Assembly (NCBI GenBank): GCA_024699855.1
Contig: JAMPIQ010000001.1
Span: 496,001 to 560,000 of the forward strand
Source: Aphelenchoides besseyi
Taxonomy: Eukaryota; Nematoda; Chromadorea; Rhabditida; Aphelenchoididae
DNA: 64,000 nt
Direction of reading: 5' to 3'
Numbering within the stretch: the stretch's first letter is position 1; every line of letters starts with the position of its first letter. Shown here one piece after another: positions 22,059 to 33,687 of this stretch. Under the pieces are notes generated by a model. The model saw only the letters and a list, made by a program, of their open reading frames with translations. It was not told the DNA's origin and did no database searches. The position numbers and the translations under genes are program-made.

Positions 22059-24694
22059 TTTGCGTGTAAATATAAGAGACGTTTAACTGAAAGCCAATGA
22101 TGAATGACGAGTAATTTCCACGCGTTTTATGTGAATATTTGAACGCAAAACAAACTGCAGACAAACGGACAAGCGACATTTTTATGGACGAAATCCATTG
22201 ACCCGCCCATAAGACTAATCAACGAGAATAACAACGAAGTCATTGCATCCCTACAGTACAACCCCAAAAATCGACAACCTCCGGCTTTTGCTTCCGCCGT
22301 TGCGTTCAACCCGAAACGTCCGCAGAGCATCGAAAGGACGCAAAAAGACGTGAACACGCTCTATCGTACGTGCAAAAAGAACGAAAACGCGGCGAAAAGA
22401 AAAATCGCCGGAAAATGCGCAGCGGCGATAGTAAAAATTTTTGGGACAAAGTCGTGGAAAACAAATCTCGACGCTGATTTCCAATGCGGAAACTGAATGC
22501 AATGAAAACGTTGAACGGGCACATGAGAACGCAGCGGGAACGTTTGCTTTTGGTCACGAGTGTTCGAGTGCAAACGCACGGCCTCCATTAACGTGAACCT
22601 CGTGCTTTCCAATCGACGCCAAAAAAGTTGTTTGCGCAAAAAGGGAACAGTCGTTCGTGTCCTTGGGAAGCTGCCGTCGGAGGTTAACTGCGAGCTACTA
22701 CATACCTACGGCTTATCAATCGAAACCACTCGGTGCACATCCATTCAAACACTTGGGTGCTTCTTTTATATGAAACTCGATTGAACGAAAAGGTCCCGCC
22801 TACGTGCAGAGCAATTTTTCGTGTGTCGATGGAAAGAAAATGCGTGCAAGTTATCAACGTAGCTATTCGGTCACGGCTCCGCCCTTCTGCCGCTTGTGAT
22901 AACGGTCATTACGAGCCACAATGCAGTCATAAACGAACATGGGAAACTAATCCAATGGTTGTTAGTTTGTGAATTTCACGTTCTTTCTCGAAAATCTGCG
23001 AAGAATCAGCGAGCAACCAAACCGAAACGCTTCGTCTTATCAGTTCGGTTATTTTTAACGGGAACTTTTAATAGCCGAAGGTCGTGAACTTCTACGGTAA
23101 AGAACACGCCATTCAATAAAAATCGGAATTGCGAGATATCTGTGAGATTCGCAGACGAGTCTAATTCTTTTACTCAGCGAGGTTACAGTTTAGTGGTAAT
23201 TCACGTGATCGTCCGACCTTTAAAAAACCGCGGACTCTCTAGTGTTGTGTCGATGAAATTTGACGTTTTCATTCAGTCTATTACATCAAGCTTATTTCTC
23301 ATCAAGTCGTTGAAGATGTTGCTGAGTGCAATCGACTGACAGATGTTTCGACATTTCATACCAAACTTGAACTTTTTTGTATTGTCGCGAGTGTTCGATA
23401 ATGCAGACGATCGTTTCAACTTTGATGGTCTAAGTAGACAACAGCGGAGGTCAGCGACCGATGCATTTCAGAGACGAACTGATGCAATAATTTCTCCGAT
23501 GTTGCGAGTTTTCAATGATTTATCAAACAGCCAAGCATTGCACCAGCTAAATGCATGGCCAGCAGCGTTGATAACTTCAATTCGAAAACTTCGTAACAAC
23601 CATCACTTCACGTCAACCCATCACTTTTGAGGCGAAGAGCACGCGAATTGCGTGAGAAAGAAAAGCGAACGTGTGAACTCGAAACGATTTTGCACATTAT
23701 GAACTTAATCCGATCAAACCCGTCGATTCGCAGTAACTGTCATGCGATCACATGATCATAAAAAGAATGTTAAACCGCTCAGTGGCCGTTGGAGTTCCTG
23801 GAATTAAGTTCGAAAGTTTGTTAATGGCAAGTACAAAGTTCACTTTGCGGAGTGTTTGTTTGCGCAGTCGTAACATCAAATGCATCGACGACTTTGTTCC
23901 TGACTTTCGAACTACTCGTCTTCAAACTTTTAGTCACTCAACTACCAGCGCTTCAATTGATGTTTACCCCAAAAGTGACAAGCACAGTGAATCGATCTCA
24001 TCACCGAACTGACTATCGTATCGTGCTCTTCAACTTCGATTTCACTCTCATTCTTAACTTTGTAATTAACAGCAAATTTCTCGAAAATGTCATTTGCAAC
24101 GAAATCAAAAACAACTTCAATTGATAAGATCGCTAACGACCATGTGGCTGATTCGCATCGGCCAAAGACTACGTCTCTAAGCGCCTGTTATCTCGATGCT
24201 TGTCGATTTCACGCACTGCAAATGCGCTGATTTTCTGCTCGTTTTTCTCATCAAATCACGTGGTCGATTGGACGGACGCGGAAGATCGACAATCGACTCG
24301 CATTTCCAAAGCAGCCGGCAATGCAAAAACGATTGTCAACAGTTCCGGAAATGAGCGAACTAAGAAGTTGTTTTTATCGTTCGTTTGCACTCGCCTATCG
24401 CTGACCTTCACTGATGAAACGAAATTTTACAATCGAAAAGAAAGTCGATTATCGTTTAAACTCAGAACTCGAAATGAAAAGCTCGTCAATCGAAATCATT
24501 TAGTTTATTTGCTTTGTATACCAAAAGGGTTCTAAGTGCAATTGATTTGGAGATTACCGGCTCAAATTGAAAACTAAGAGGTCATTTGGAGTCTAATACA
24601 AAAGGCTACAGATTGAAAGAAACCGTAAGATCGATGAACAATACAAGATGTTAATACACGTATTAAAAATAATGTACAACTACTGACAGTCACA
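22059..24694. other. Gene-poor stretch, nothing recognised
   Basis: No gene could be supported on either strand. Several open frames of 60-95 codons exist (for example 23343-23630 on the plus strand) but lack motifs and splice context. I saw no repeat or RNA gene. Confidence 0.5.
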
Positions 24695-24943
24695 CTAAGC
24701 AACTAGAAAGACTCCATCGTCCGTTGATCCGCTGGCCGGTCGAATGATCGAACCGGAATTGAGAATCAGAGTATTTGGCAGCGCATATCGGAATCCTCTT
24801 TTCGGTAATTCGTGTGGTATTACTGTCACTCGTCTTCGACGGTGTTGCTGAATTCGAAGATAAACGTAGGCGCAAATCACAATCAAAGAGAACAGAAGTA
24901 AAAAGACGAGAACCACAGCTCCGAATTGGGTTCTCTGATACAT
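24695..24943 (-). CDS. Possible small single-pass membrane protein
   Basis: Single open exon, 82 residues, beginning MYQRTQFGAVVLVFLLLFSL. A ~25-residue hydrophobic helix is followed by a basic RIQQHRRRRVTVI stop-transfer segment and a cytoplasmic tail (PRxxSGSTDDGVFLVA). This is a consistent Nout-Cin membrane layout. An acceptor (GCTTTCAG) lies about 45 nt upstream and a minimal ATG-TAA upstream ORF about 30 nt upstream of the start. No family was recognised; the frame could be spurious. Confidence 0.4.
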   Translation of the reverse strand: MYQRTQFGAVVLVFLLLFSLIVICAYVYLRIQQHRRRRVTVIPHELPKRGFRYALPNTLILNSGSIIRPASGSTDDGVFLVA

Positions 24944-26424
24944 CGTCCGTACGGAACCGTCCGGCGGTTACATGTGAGCAGATCTGAAAGCACAATAATC
25001 ACCGATACGTACAAGCAAACGAAGAGTTCGACTCCACGCTTAGACTCGAGCAAATCACAATCCAGTTGACAGCAAACGACTGGCAATTACACAGCTCCGT
25101 CTTTGATTCATGGAAAAACACTTCGAACGAAAGGCGGTAATTCGAATTTGCTTCGACCTTTCAATTCAAATTACCGTTCGTAATGTGCTTTTTGTTGACG
25201 AAAAACAGTTCGATTCGAAAGATGAACAACTAAACCGAACGAATAAAACTTTTTCACGAGAAGACGTCCGAAGCTATGGAATGACCAAGAATTGGCTCGA
25301 GAAGCCGATGGCCACCGACGAAGTGCGAAGTTTCGAATAAGCAAAAATTTCCGGTGCTATTTCGTTTTGCAACCAAAAGAATTGGAGCGTGACTGGACGT
25401 CGGAATCGTGGGCATTCGCGAGCAACCGCATAAGCTTTTGCCCTCAACAATAACTCTCGTACATCTTTTCGAACAAAACAGACGACGCGGATGTCAAAAG
25501 AACTAAAAAGTCGAAGGCAAACAAACACGATCGCTGGAAGCGCAACAATTAATTTGCGATGCCTGTGGATTCGCACTGATTAATCAAAAGGAAATGAATG
25601 AGCCACTTCAGCTCGGCATCGCCCATTTTTCAAAACGACCTCCCGAGTCGATTGTCGAAATTCGAAGTGACTGGAAAAAGCAGTTTTTGGATGGTATGTT
25701 TCGCTTTTTGTCCTCCGATCTCAACCGACAGAACGAGCGGCGGCACGTTCAAAAAGAAGACTCGAACTCTCGACCTCAGAACCCACGTGAAAATTCGCTC
25801 TCACTTCCGTTTGACTGAAACGTCAACGGCGAGAACAAGTCGGCCGGTTGATTTTGTCCTAACTTCTCAACGAACACCTTTCGTAGCTCACGACACGAGG
25901 ATCATGTTTCTTGACCTCAGAAACGGATGTCAAGGCCAAATGACCGACTGCCCGGGGCCGTAGAACTGAACCGAACATCTCACGTCTAATGAGCCTGCCC
26001 GATTATTTGCGGTGTATTCGAACTCAACGGACTGTAAACTCGGGGGTTTCCAATTTGAATAAAAGATAAGTCGCCGTTGTTCGTGTGAGAATCGGCGATT
26101 CGACTTTTCGCTCGGGAGTCTCGCGCCGTTTTTCTATTTGACGACTTTAATGCAAACAACGACCGGAGCGGTAAAATGGTTAATTACACGGAACGAGCAG
26201 ATGTAAACTTTTAGTGGATTACAGTCGACGCGACATGCTCGCAATTTCAGTCTTTATTTACTCACAAGATAGTTAAGTCCACTATTGGAAACTCTTTGAC
26301 AATAATATTACTGCTATACAACCACTCACTATCGAATTCAGTGCAACAAGCATATCAAATCACTTAAACTTGAAATCTCAACTTAAACTATAAGATCCCT
26401 CAAAAACCTTTTTACAACTGTAAA

Positions 26425-26994
26425 TTGCATGAATACTGTAGTCTAAATATAGTTAGTAGAAGCAGTTGACCTGAAAATGTAACACAAAAGGATGTCAACC
26501 TCCGAGAGAAGTCAACTTCCGTTGACTACAACTCGTGAACTAGTGACAGTAGAAGCTTGTAATTAACAGAACAGCAACAACCACTACTGAACTCTAAACC
26601 CTGTGGATACCAACCGAATCCAATCAGCCAATGAGCTAAAATACACAACACCCCCCATTCCCTTGTATAGCCCGTCCATCGCGCAAATCGACGTAGTTCG
26701 GATATGTTGGAACAATCTTTGCTTATATTGTACTATCAGAAGGCCCAAAAGAATGGCTATTCAACTTGCTTAAACGTGTAACTATCGGATAACTGAGTGA
26801 GGAATGAGAGCACATCAAAGTCAGAAGGTTTGCCAAAAATCGCTCAAAATTGCAAAAGTTTGTGCAGCTCTTCTCGCTGACGATGGAGAGCTGTAACTTG
26901 CCACACTTGTTAACGATCTTAGAGAAGTACGAATCTAAAAGGTTGCACAGCTAAACTTGACCGGGGGCTAAATTAGAATCGAAAACATGTTCAG
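26425..26994 (+). repeat. 570-bp dispersed repeat, copy A
   Basis: This block reappears at 34964-35533 in the same orientation, with only a handful of base differences over 570 bp, and unrelated flanks. It contains a small hairpin (AGTCAAC/GTTGACT) and no open frame of note. The ends share only about 8-10 bp of weak inverted similarity (TGAACAT), so the class is unclear; a non-autonomous mobile element is likely. Confidence 0.9.
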
Positions 26995-28138
26995 AAATCG
27001 CTAAAATCGACTCGAATGAAATAAGCTCTAACAACGTCAGCGATTGGGTTTTGAGTCTTAATACGCACAAACACGCATAAGCAAGGTAACTAGCTTCTTT
27101 GTCTGGGGTTCACAGAGTCATGTATTTTGAAACTGGACATTTGGCTGCCCATCTTTAAATACACCTTTTTTGTTTTTCGTTGGATATGTAAGAACTTGAT
27201 GGTCGTGAAGCCGAATGTATTGGTTAAACAATAAGTTGGTTTTGACAGAAGCAACAGAGATCGTCTGACGGCAACTGTTTACTTTTGAGTTCATTCAGAA
27301 GACACGAATTGCATTTATTTGCGTTCCAAGTTTAATCGGACATCCTCACAAACATCAATCAAAATTAAAAAGGATAATAAATAGAGAGTGTTGGAATTTC
27401 AGAGATCAGAATCCTCGTCGTTTTATGGCTTCTGAGACTGGAAAATCACGAGCTCGCTGGAACCACGCTAAATAGAACAAGCTCTCTGGTTTTCTGGACA
27501 AGGTTAATGAAGCTTCTGAAGCAAGTTGTTCAGAACTTTTCAATGGATAATGAGAACTGCAAAGATTGTCTTGGGATTAAGATCATCAACTCACATTCCA
27601 GTGTCATTTCAAGCGTCGAGAACAACAATCTTCTTTAGCAACTTTCTGACGCACACAATAAGTACGAATATCGACCACTGCGACTGTGATTGTAGTCAAA
27701 TATTTACTTGAGTAAGTTCGTACCGAAGATCTCGAATACTGTTGAACGACGGTATAATAGGTAGTTTGAGCATTTTAACGTGTCGCGAGCAAACTGAAGA
27801 AACGACTGAGCATCTTTAGTACGCATTTTCGAATGGAACGAGTCTGTGAAACCATAAGCACGAGCTTTTACAACCAATAGATTGACATCTTTCAACGGCT
27901 TTCAATTTGTTTGTTGGCAAAGTGTATATTTAAACGTGAGTATAAACACCATTAAATATTTGAAGTTAAGAATCTCACGGAAGACGCTAGTTGGATTGGT
28001 GGTCGTAATACTTGATCAGAAAGGCTTGACCCAATTTCTTGTGTCTCGATGCCCAATGGATTTGAATACCTTCGATCACTTCGTGTGACTTGCCGCTGAG
28101 ATCACGTAGTTACTTGATTTCCACCTGACACGTCAATA

Positions 28139-28725
28139 TGCTTGTTTTTGCTAACTACTCCTGTCCTTTTCATCAATCCAACTGTACAAGCAGAAGATTT
28201 GGATATAGAGCGTATGTGCTTTTGATGAACTGAATTATCACCGATTTGTTTCAGGCACAATTCTTTACCATGGACATGGCGAATTGTTCAAGTTGCCAGA
28301 ATCCAAGCAAACAATTGAACGAGTTTCTTCGCATCTCTCAAAATAATGCATGTCCGAAAATGATTTTGAAGAGTTTTACAACAACAAGTTGGGATGCAAC
28401 AGGCTCTATTTAACACTCTTCATTAATATTATCGGCTTACAAACAAATTGGTCAAAATGAACTTTGTCAGCACCTTTGCTTGCACCTCAACCATTGAACT
28501 CTACTCATCAGGCTGAAGAACCGAAACACAATTGCAGCTCAGAGATCAAGTTGTCTCCCGAAGTACGAAACCAGTTCATTGAAAGATATAACCAACCCGA
28601 TTTCGGCATAAATTGAGACGGGGTTTTATGGCCCGAAGATATCAAGGTAGCCGTAAAGTTCGTGGACAAGAAGTTTCCCGAAACTCGACAACTATTCCGA
28701 CTGATGAGTGAAGTCAGCGGTCAAT
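28139..28725 (+). pseudogene. Decayed secreted-protein gene
   Basis: A signal-peptide-like exon (LFLLTTPVLFINPTVQA then EDLDIER) ends at a GTATGTG donor. TTTGTTTCAG then joins in frame to TILYHGHGELFKLPESKQTI..., which meets TAA after HLSK. After another acceptor near 28470 the frame resumes as ...SSEIKLSPEVRNQFIERYNQ and hits TGA at 28614-28616. It then continues in the same frame as WPEDIKVAVKFVDKKFPETR to a TAG at 28723-28725. There is no in-frame ATG before the signal exon (ATA is at the likely position). Coding character with at least two internal stops marks a pseudogene; the family is unknown. Confidence 0.55.
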
Positions 28726-29252
28726 AGGCTATGAATCAAGAGTCAATTAATCATTTGTGTTGGTTTTTTGGGGATATTAGAGTGGAGCTACTAAACTTTG
28801 CAAAATGTTATATGTACTATCCATCCTTCTTGGAAGCATTGAGTGCAATTATCTAGATAGTTTACATACAATTGACTAATCTAAAGCTCATTGTTGTCCT
28901 CAACATAAACGATTCTGACGTTGCCAATCTTTGAAATAAACTGTTGCAATAATCATTGAATATCTGTAAATGTACAAAAACAACAGGAACAACACAATCT
29001 ATGCCAACGAAACGAATACTTACACACCGAAAAACATTGGAACCTCACTAGATGCACGCTGATCCAGTAGTTAAATATGACTTTTAGAATTTGAAAAATC
29101 CGGCATAGTTATCCTCACTCTGGACGTATTCGCCTCGACTTTAAGTTTCCGATTTCAACAACTAAATAGTTTTCTCAAATGCAAATTTGCGCGAATATAA
29201 TCACTTCGCCTTCTTTTCATTTTGAGCAGACGATTGATCTTCAAGTTGTTGG

Positions 29253-29699
29253 ATGGCTGTTCTTGGGTTCCTGCTCATTTTCGGAACACTGATTGCCGGA
29301 TCGATTATCGCTATTTATTACATACAACAACGGGATCTGGAGTACAAACGCGAGAACGATGAACGCCTTCTTCGAACTGCTTACATAGACACTTTGTCTG
29401 CGATAAGATACTGCTCTGACGCTTTTCGCTCTACTGACCGTGAGTTTCGATCATCAACTGGCGCTGAGCGTGGACTCGTTGGTGTTGCTCGATTGCGGTC
29501 GATGGATGCGTGTCAGAAAGCGCACTCAGCTGCCACATCGCTTCAACAATTGCTTGCAAGTAAGTACCTCTTGTTATCACGCATTCGTTCTTTTGTTTAT
29601 TTAGGTCACGGCGTAAAGTTGCCCGATCTTCCCGAGTTGCCGCTGTCGATGACCGCAACTGCTGCGCTGACGAATCGGGAGCGACCCAAAACTACGTAA
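29253..29699 (+). CDS. Small N-terminally anchored membrane protein
   Basis: MAVLGFLLIFGTLIAGSIIA IYYIQQRDLEYKRENDERLL begins with one hydrophobic helix followed by a charged helical tail. A Ser/Ala-rich segment follows (DACQKAHSAATSLQQLLA), then a proline-rich end (PDLPELPLSMTATAALTNRE). A 45-nt intron (GTAAGTAC...TTTATTTAG) at about 29561-29605 has a length divisible by three and no stop, so a retained form would insert 15 residues. The acceptor-like TTTTGAGCAG before the ATG suggests trans-splicing. No family was recognised. Confidence 0.6.
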   Translation: MAVLGFLLIFGTLIAGSIIAIYYIQQRDLEYKRENDERLLRTAYIDTLSAIRYCSDAFRSTDREFRSSTGAERGLVGVARLRSMDACQKAHSAATSLQQLLASKYLLLSRIRSFVYLGHGVKLPDLPELPLSMTATAALTNRERPKTT

Positions 29700-30728
29700 C
29701 TCACTTCCATCTCCAATCGGAATAAACAGACTTGCATTTGAATTCCATTCCATCCAAATTAAAAGAAGCGACAATCGTGGCTTTGTTTACGACCGAACGC
29801 GTCCGCTTTTATTTTCGAATGAAAAGAGCGAGCGTCGAGTTATGCTAAATTGATTGATTTTGAAATGAGAAAAAGGGTCGGATTTTTCGAATGCAAATTT
29901 GAGAGGGTTCGGTGTGTAGTTTGTTGAAATGGAATGTTTGAGGAATTGAAAAAAATTCGAAGCCGCTGTTTCGATACCGTCTATAGACGCCTTTTGGGTT
30001 TGAGCGATTGGGTTCGAAATTTGTTCGATAAGTGATGAAAGGAATTGATTAGAAGACCAGAATCGGGTTGTTTGATCGTTGATGGCAATAAGCGACGTGG
30101 AGTTGTTGTCGAAAGTTCGAGTGGGCTGTCAAAGATTGAAGAGTGAGTTAAGCGTTGGTTTGGGAGTTGAGAGCGAAAACGGAGTTGCTGGGTTTGCAAT
30201 TGAAAAAGCGAGCAGTTTTGGAGAAAGCGCAAATGTCAATGATGGTTGAACGAGTCGATGACTGTGTTGTTAAAATGTGATTAAAAGCAAATCGTTTTGA
30301 ATTTAATCGAAAGCCCGATGAACACTGGATGGCTGATTTTGATTTGCAGTTGGAAGTTGAGTTTAAATGTTGGGATAAGGAAATCCGAAAAAAGCTGATT
30401 GAAGTATGTGAAGCCGGTGGTGAGTTGGGTGAAAGATAAGACACAGACTGCTGGACTATTGGATTGAATTGCCGGTTTGACAGCAGACGGTCGTTGATGA
30501 ACGTTGGTTGAGTTGCTGGGCGTGTTGTTTTGGAATGTTGGGAAAGTGATTGAAAGCGAGTTGATCAAAAGAAGCCTGTGTTGAATGTAAGAAGAGTTGT
30601 TTATTATTGAAAGAATCATGCATATCATTGAGAATTCAAAAGGCCAATTAAAATTGCGACGTTTAATCAAAAACCTCTGTTGAATACGATAATTGCATAG
30701 ACTTTATGAAGGAAGCAACGTACAGCTT
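29700..30728. other. Gene-free tract with strong G-over-C skew
   Basis: From about 29870 to 30600 the plus strand is very poor in C. In the four lines starting at 29881, 30001, 30121 and 30361 I counted 79 G against 18 C in 240 bases. Overlapping minus-strand frames exist but have no motifs. See findings. Confidence 0.6.
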
Positions 30729-32120
30729 TCAAATAATGTTATTGCCTAAATAGATCAGGTGGTCATGGTAGTCATATGCGAGACAGTTATTATCCAAAAT
30801 TGTCTGTCCTATCGACCATTGAGAATCTTTAGAGTAACGAATGTCTTCGAAACTGTCAATGTAGATCCCGCAAAGATTGTTGGTTTCGTCGATTGGATCA
30901 TAGGTCAGAAGCATTTTGTTGTCGATTTGAATGTTGATTTTTCCAAATTGAAACTCGAAGAGCAACGTCGTGTTACATGGAATGCTGTAACAATATCGTC
31001 TGGTAATTAAACAATTAGTATCCATTTTGCGTAGGCCATAGTTTCTTTTTAACAACTCTATTAGTGCAATTGGAATGGAGAAAAAAGGTCCGACAAAGTC
31101 AGTTAATACCTAAAACTCGAAACATCAAACTTTGACTTCTTTTCTAAGATTGACCGTGTTATTAAAGAACATTCTAGTTCCCATGAAAGTTATGATCTCT
31201 GCTTTCAGTGCCCAACTATTTCGAACAAATGATGGATATTGATGCCAATTGGTACAACTAACTTCGTCTAAAGCTCCAACGAGCATTCCCTTTCTGAAGT
31301 ATTTTGTATTGAACCCGCTAAATGAGAGCAAGGGTCGAGGAATCTCATTTATTTGGAACAATTGATTGACGAAACTGTTCGGTCCTGGTGCAAGACCGAA
31401 CATACCGGTGATTATTCCGCTCAATGGCGACTTTGCCAAAAACAATCTAAAGTACCAAATGAGCTCATATTATAAAAAAATGTACCTTGAATCGCCCAAC
31501 ATAACCGTCGAAAATTTGAAGTTTTTGATGATCAGTGGCCTTGTAGTTGTGGTTTTTGTTGCCAAAACGTCGGAAAGTTCGAGAATGTCTTTATAGCTAT
31601 TTCCGTAGAAGGGCCTGTAATTTCTGTAGATTGACTTCCAATCCTTTCCGAGAAACTCAATTGTTGAAGAATTGTTGACGTTAAACATCATGCTTACAAA
31701 GGAATTAAACGCACAGTCGAGCGGCCATTCAGTATCGCTTATCGCTCGACATCTTGGATTGCAATAGAGATTGAAAAACAGCTCTGAATAATTTCCATTT
31801 TCGAACCAAATCGCAAACGTACGATCATTGCAATAGTTCGGACAGTCTTCGACCTTCTCTCCACAACGAGAATCCAGGAGAAGCAATTCATCACTTAACA
31901 AGTGTATAACCGCACTAATCGCTTGGGCGGGTTCACCGACTTTTATATAAATGGTATCACCTGAATAGAATGATTGTAAAATATAAGACTGTTGACGTTC
32001 CAACAAACCTTGTCCCACAATTTCTACGAAGAACTCCTTGGGTTTAGAGTCACCCAATAGATTCGGGATTGAGATGGTTAGTGCAAGATGCAGGAACAAA
32101 ACAATAAACCTTGAACGCAT
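30729..32120 (-). CDS. Pepsin-fold aspartyl protease homologue, probably inactive
   Basis: Secreted: starts MRSRFIVLFLHLALTISIPN, a signal peptide. Three exons (32120-31487, 31449-31155, 31109-30729) give about 430 residues, the size of a family A1 protease. Fold landmarks are ITGMFGLAPGPNSFVNQLF (the usual GILGLA region), GMLVGALDEVSC, and CGIYID...WSIGQTILDNNC...YLG (the usual WILGD...). The first active-site DTGS is replaced within VIHLLSDELLLLDSRC. The second reads TDFVGPFFSIP, keeping Asp but not the Thr-Gly-Thr/Ser. So catalysis is unlikely; a binding or decoy role is inference. The second intron (31154-31110) has a weak GTCAAT donor, chosen to restore this motif. Confidence 0.75.
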
Positions 32121-32499
32121 AAGTTAAAACGCTTTGACAGAGGTGTCAGATTACACGACATTACTTTCAAACAACTCTTGTTTGATTCATTTTTGTAGAA
32201 CAATCGAAAATACTGATAAAAAAATCGACCACTTCGTAGTCGAAAAAGTGGGGATTATCTTTAGTTTATTCTTATATCAGTGTGCATCACCCATTCCCTA
32301 CGTGTTTCCGCTAAACCGAAAAGAAAATGTTTATCGTCTTCAGTTTGACACATCTAGCGACTTGTTTGTAGTTACAAACAATATTTAACCTTAATGACAT
32401 CTATCTCAAGTATGCAAACTAACTCGACGTTAAGGTTGATCGGAAGAACATTTCGTTCTTTATGACCTTTTTGTTTGAAGGAACCCTTTGGTCAATGGT

Positions 32500-32800
32500 T
32501 ACGAAAGCACGAGAATCCACCCCTTTATTCAATCGCTGAGCGATGGAGGTGCTCCGACAGCTGTGTGTAGTCGGGTCTTAGCATATGTAAGGGCATTTGC
32601 TGTTGTGAGTTGCCGGCTCTGGACAACGTACCGTGCTTTTCCTTGTTTTCTCAAGGTACCCATTGGCTTCCAGAATTGGTACCGCCTGGGTTGGGCGTGA
32701 ACAGCGGGTGCGAATTACTGCTTCGACCGGTGATCGAACCCCGGAGCAAGCGAACTCTGTGCAGCCGTCTTACCTTTGCACTACGCTGTCCAACAATGGT
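32500..32800 (-). mobile_element. tRNA-derived SINE-like element
   Basis: On the minus strand GGACAGCGTAGTGCAAAGGT (A-box-like TAGTGCAAAGG) is followed about 30 nt later by GGGGTTCGATCACC (B-box-like). These are the two internal Pol III promoter elements of a tRNA at roughly tRNA spacing. The arms do not fold as a functional tRNA, and the homology-less body continues about 200 nt further. This is the layout of a tRNA-derived SINE. No second copy is in the window, so the borders are guesses. Confidence 0.45.
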
Positions 32801-32953
32801 TACAATTTACTACAAAAACCTGCGCTACTTCCTGGTTTAACGTCATGCATTTCTACGGAAGTCAAGCGTAAACTTTTGATTTAGCTGCGGTTTGTAAACA
32901 AAACTCTGTTTCAAATGTTTCTCGAATTCGTCAAATTTGTTTACTTCTGTTGC

Positions 32954-32960
32954 TATAAAA
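32954..32960 (+). promoter_or_regulatory. TATA box
   Basis: TATAAAA 53 nt upstream of the ATG at 33007, in the normal position for a Pol II core promoter with a short leader. Confidence 0.6.
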
Positions 32961-33006
32961 GAGATGATGTTGTTGAAGAACAGTAAACTCACTAGTTCAC
33001 AGCAAG

Positions 33007-33371
33007 ATGGTTGTCAGCAATTTCACAGAGAAATGTCCTGAGTAAGTTCAATCCAATGAATACGATTATCTGCTATTCACAGCGTTGCCGACTTGGACAC
33101 CGTAATGGGTGACGCCATCGATGCTATTGCCAATCGTTTGAGTACTATTGAGCGTTCGACGGTGTGTTGGTTGGTCAAGGAAGCGACTACTAAAACTGAT
33201 TGTTCTACTACCACCGTATCGCCAACACGACTTAAACGCAAAACATTTGCAGTAAACCCCGTCGAAGAGTCCAATGGCATTTTACGCGAAATTTTTGTTC
33301 TGCTGCCCGCATTTTGGGTTATTTTGCTTGTTGAATGTTGGACTGATAGTTCTCGTTGGCTGTGCCTTTAG
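33007..33371 (+). CDS. Small protein of unknown role
   Basis: Exon 1 (33007-33041, MVVSNFTEKCP) joins at a GTAAGT donor to the exon from 33083: DVADLDTVMGDAIDAIANRL..., a helical start followed by a Thr-rich stretch and NPVEESNGILREIFVLLPAF with a hydrophobic end. Taken unspliced, the frame stops at 33369-33371. A second intron (about 33298-33350) would instead give a different hydrophobic tail, so the C-terminus is uncertain. It has a TATA box and sits directly upstream of the MSP-domain gene on the same strand. Confidence 0.5.
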
Positions 33372-33580
33372 TATTGGTTATGTACGAGGGAATCGTCGCG
33401 GTTTACACACGAAAATGCTTATCAACTTGACTACGTACTTATGTCTTACATTAAGCGTTTTTGTCGCCACAATCTAAAAATAAAATCATATCGTATATTT
33501 GAAACAAAACAATCTGACCATTCAATTTGTAGCTCTAAGAAAAGTCGGTCAATTAGCATAATCACTGATCTTCCCGGTGT

Positions 33581-33587
33581 ATAAAAG
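33581..33587 (+). promoter_or_regulatory. TATA box
   Basis: TATAAAA about 100 nt upstream of the MSP-domain gene ATG, a plausible core promoter. Confidence 0.6.
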
Positions 33588-33687
33588 AACCAAGTGAATG
33601 ACTGTTCCTTCATTCTTGTTGGTTGGATTTCAATCAATCGTTTCTTGTGCTTCAGTTTCCATTCCGTGTTCTTGATTTGCCGCATCG

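Larger units (their letters stand above)
24944..29252. other. Gene-poor stretch
   Basis: Holds the first copy of the 570-bp dispersed repeat (26425-26994) and a decayed gene (28139-28725), annotated separately. The rest is AT-rich without recognised content. A TTTTGAGCAG acceptor at about 29220-29229 precedes the next gene. Confidence 0.55.
32121..33006. other. Intergenic with SINE-like element
   Basis: Contains the tRNA-like SINE (about 32500-32800) and, at 32954-32960, a TATAAAA box serving the next gene. No coding gene seen. Confidence 0.5.

Noticed and set aside
22127..24535. Numerous 60-110-codon frames as possible genes.
   Set aside because: No motifs, overlapping on both strands, many lacking a real ATG, no splice-site order.
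30281..30670. 129-codon minus-strand frame.
   Set aside because: Lies in the C-skewed tract where composition alone suppresses stops on the minus strand; no domain or splice context.
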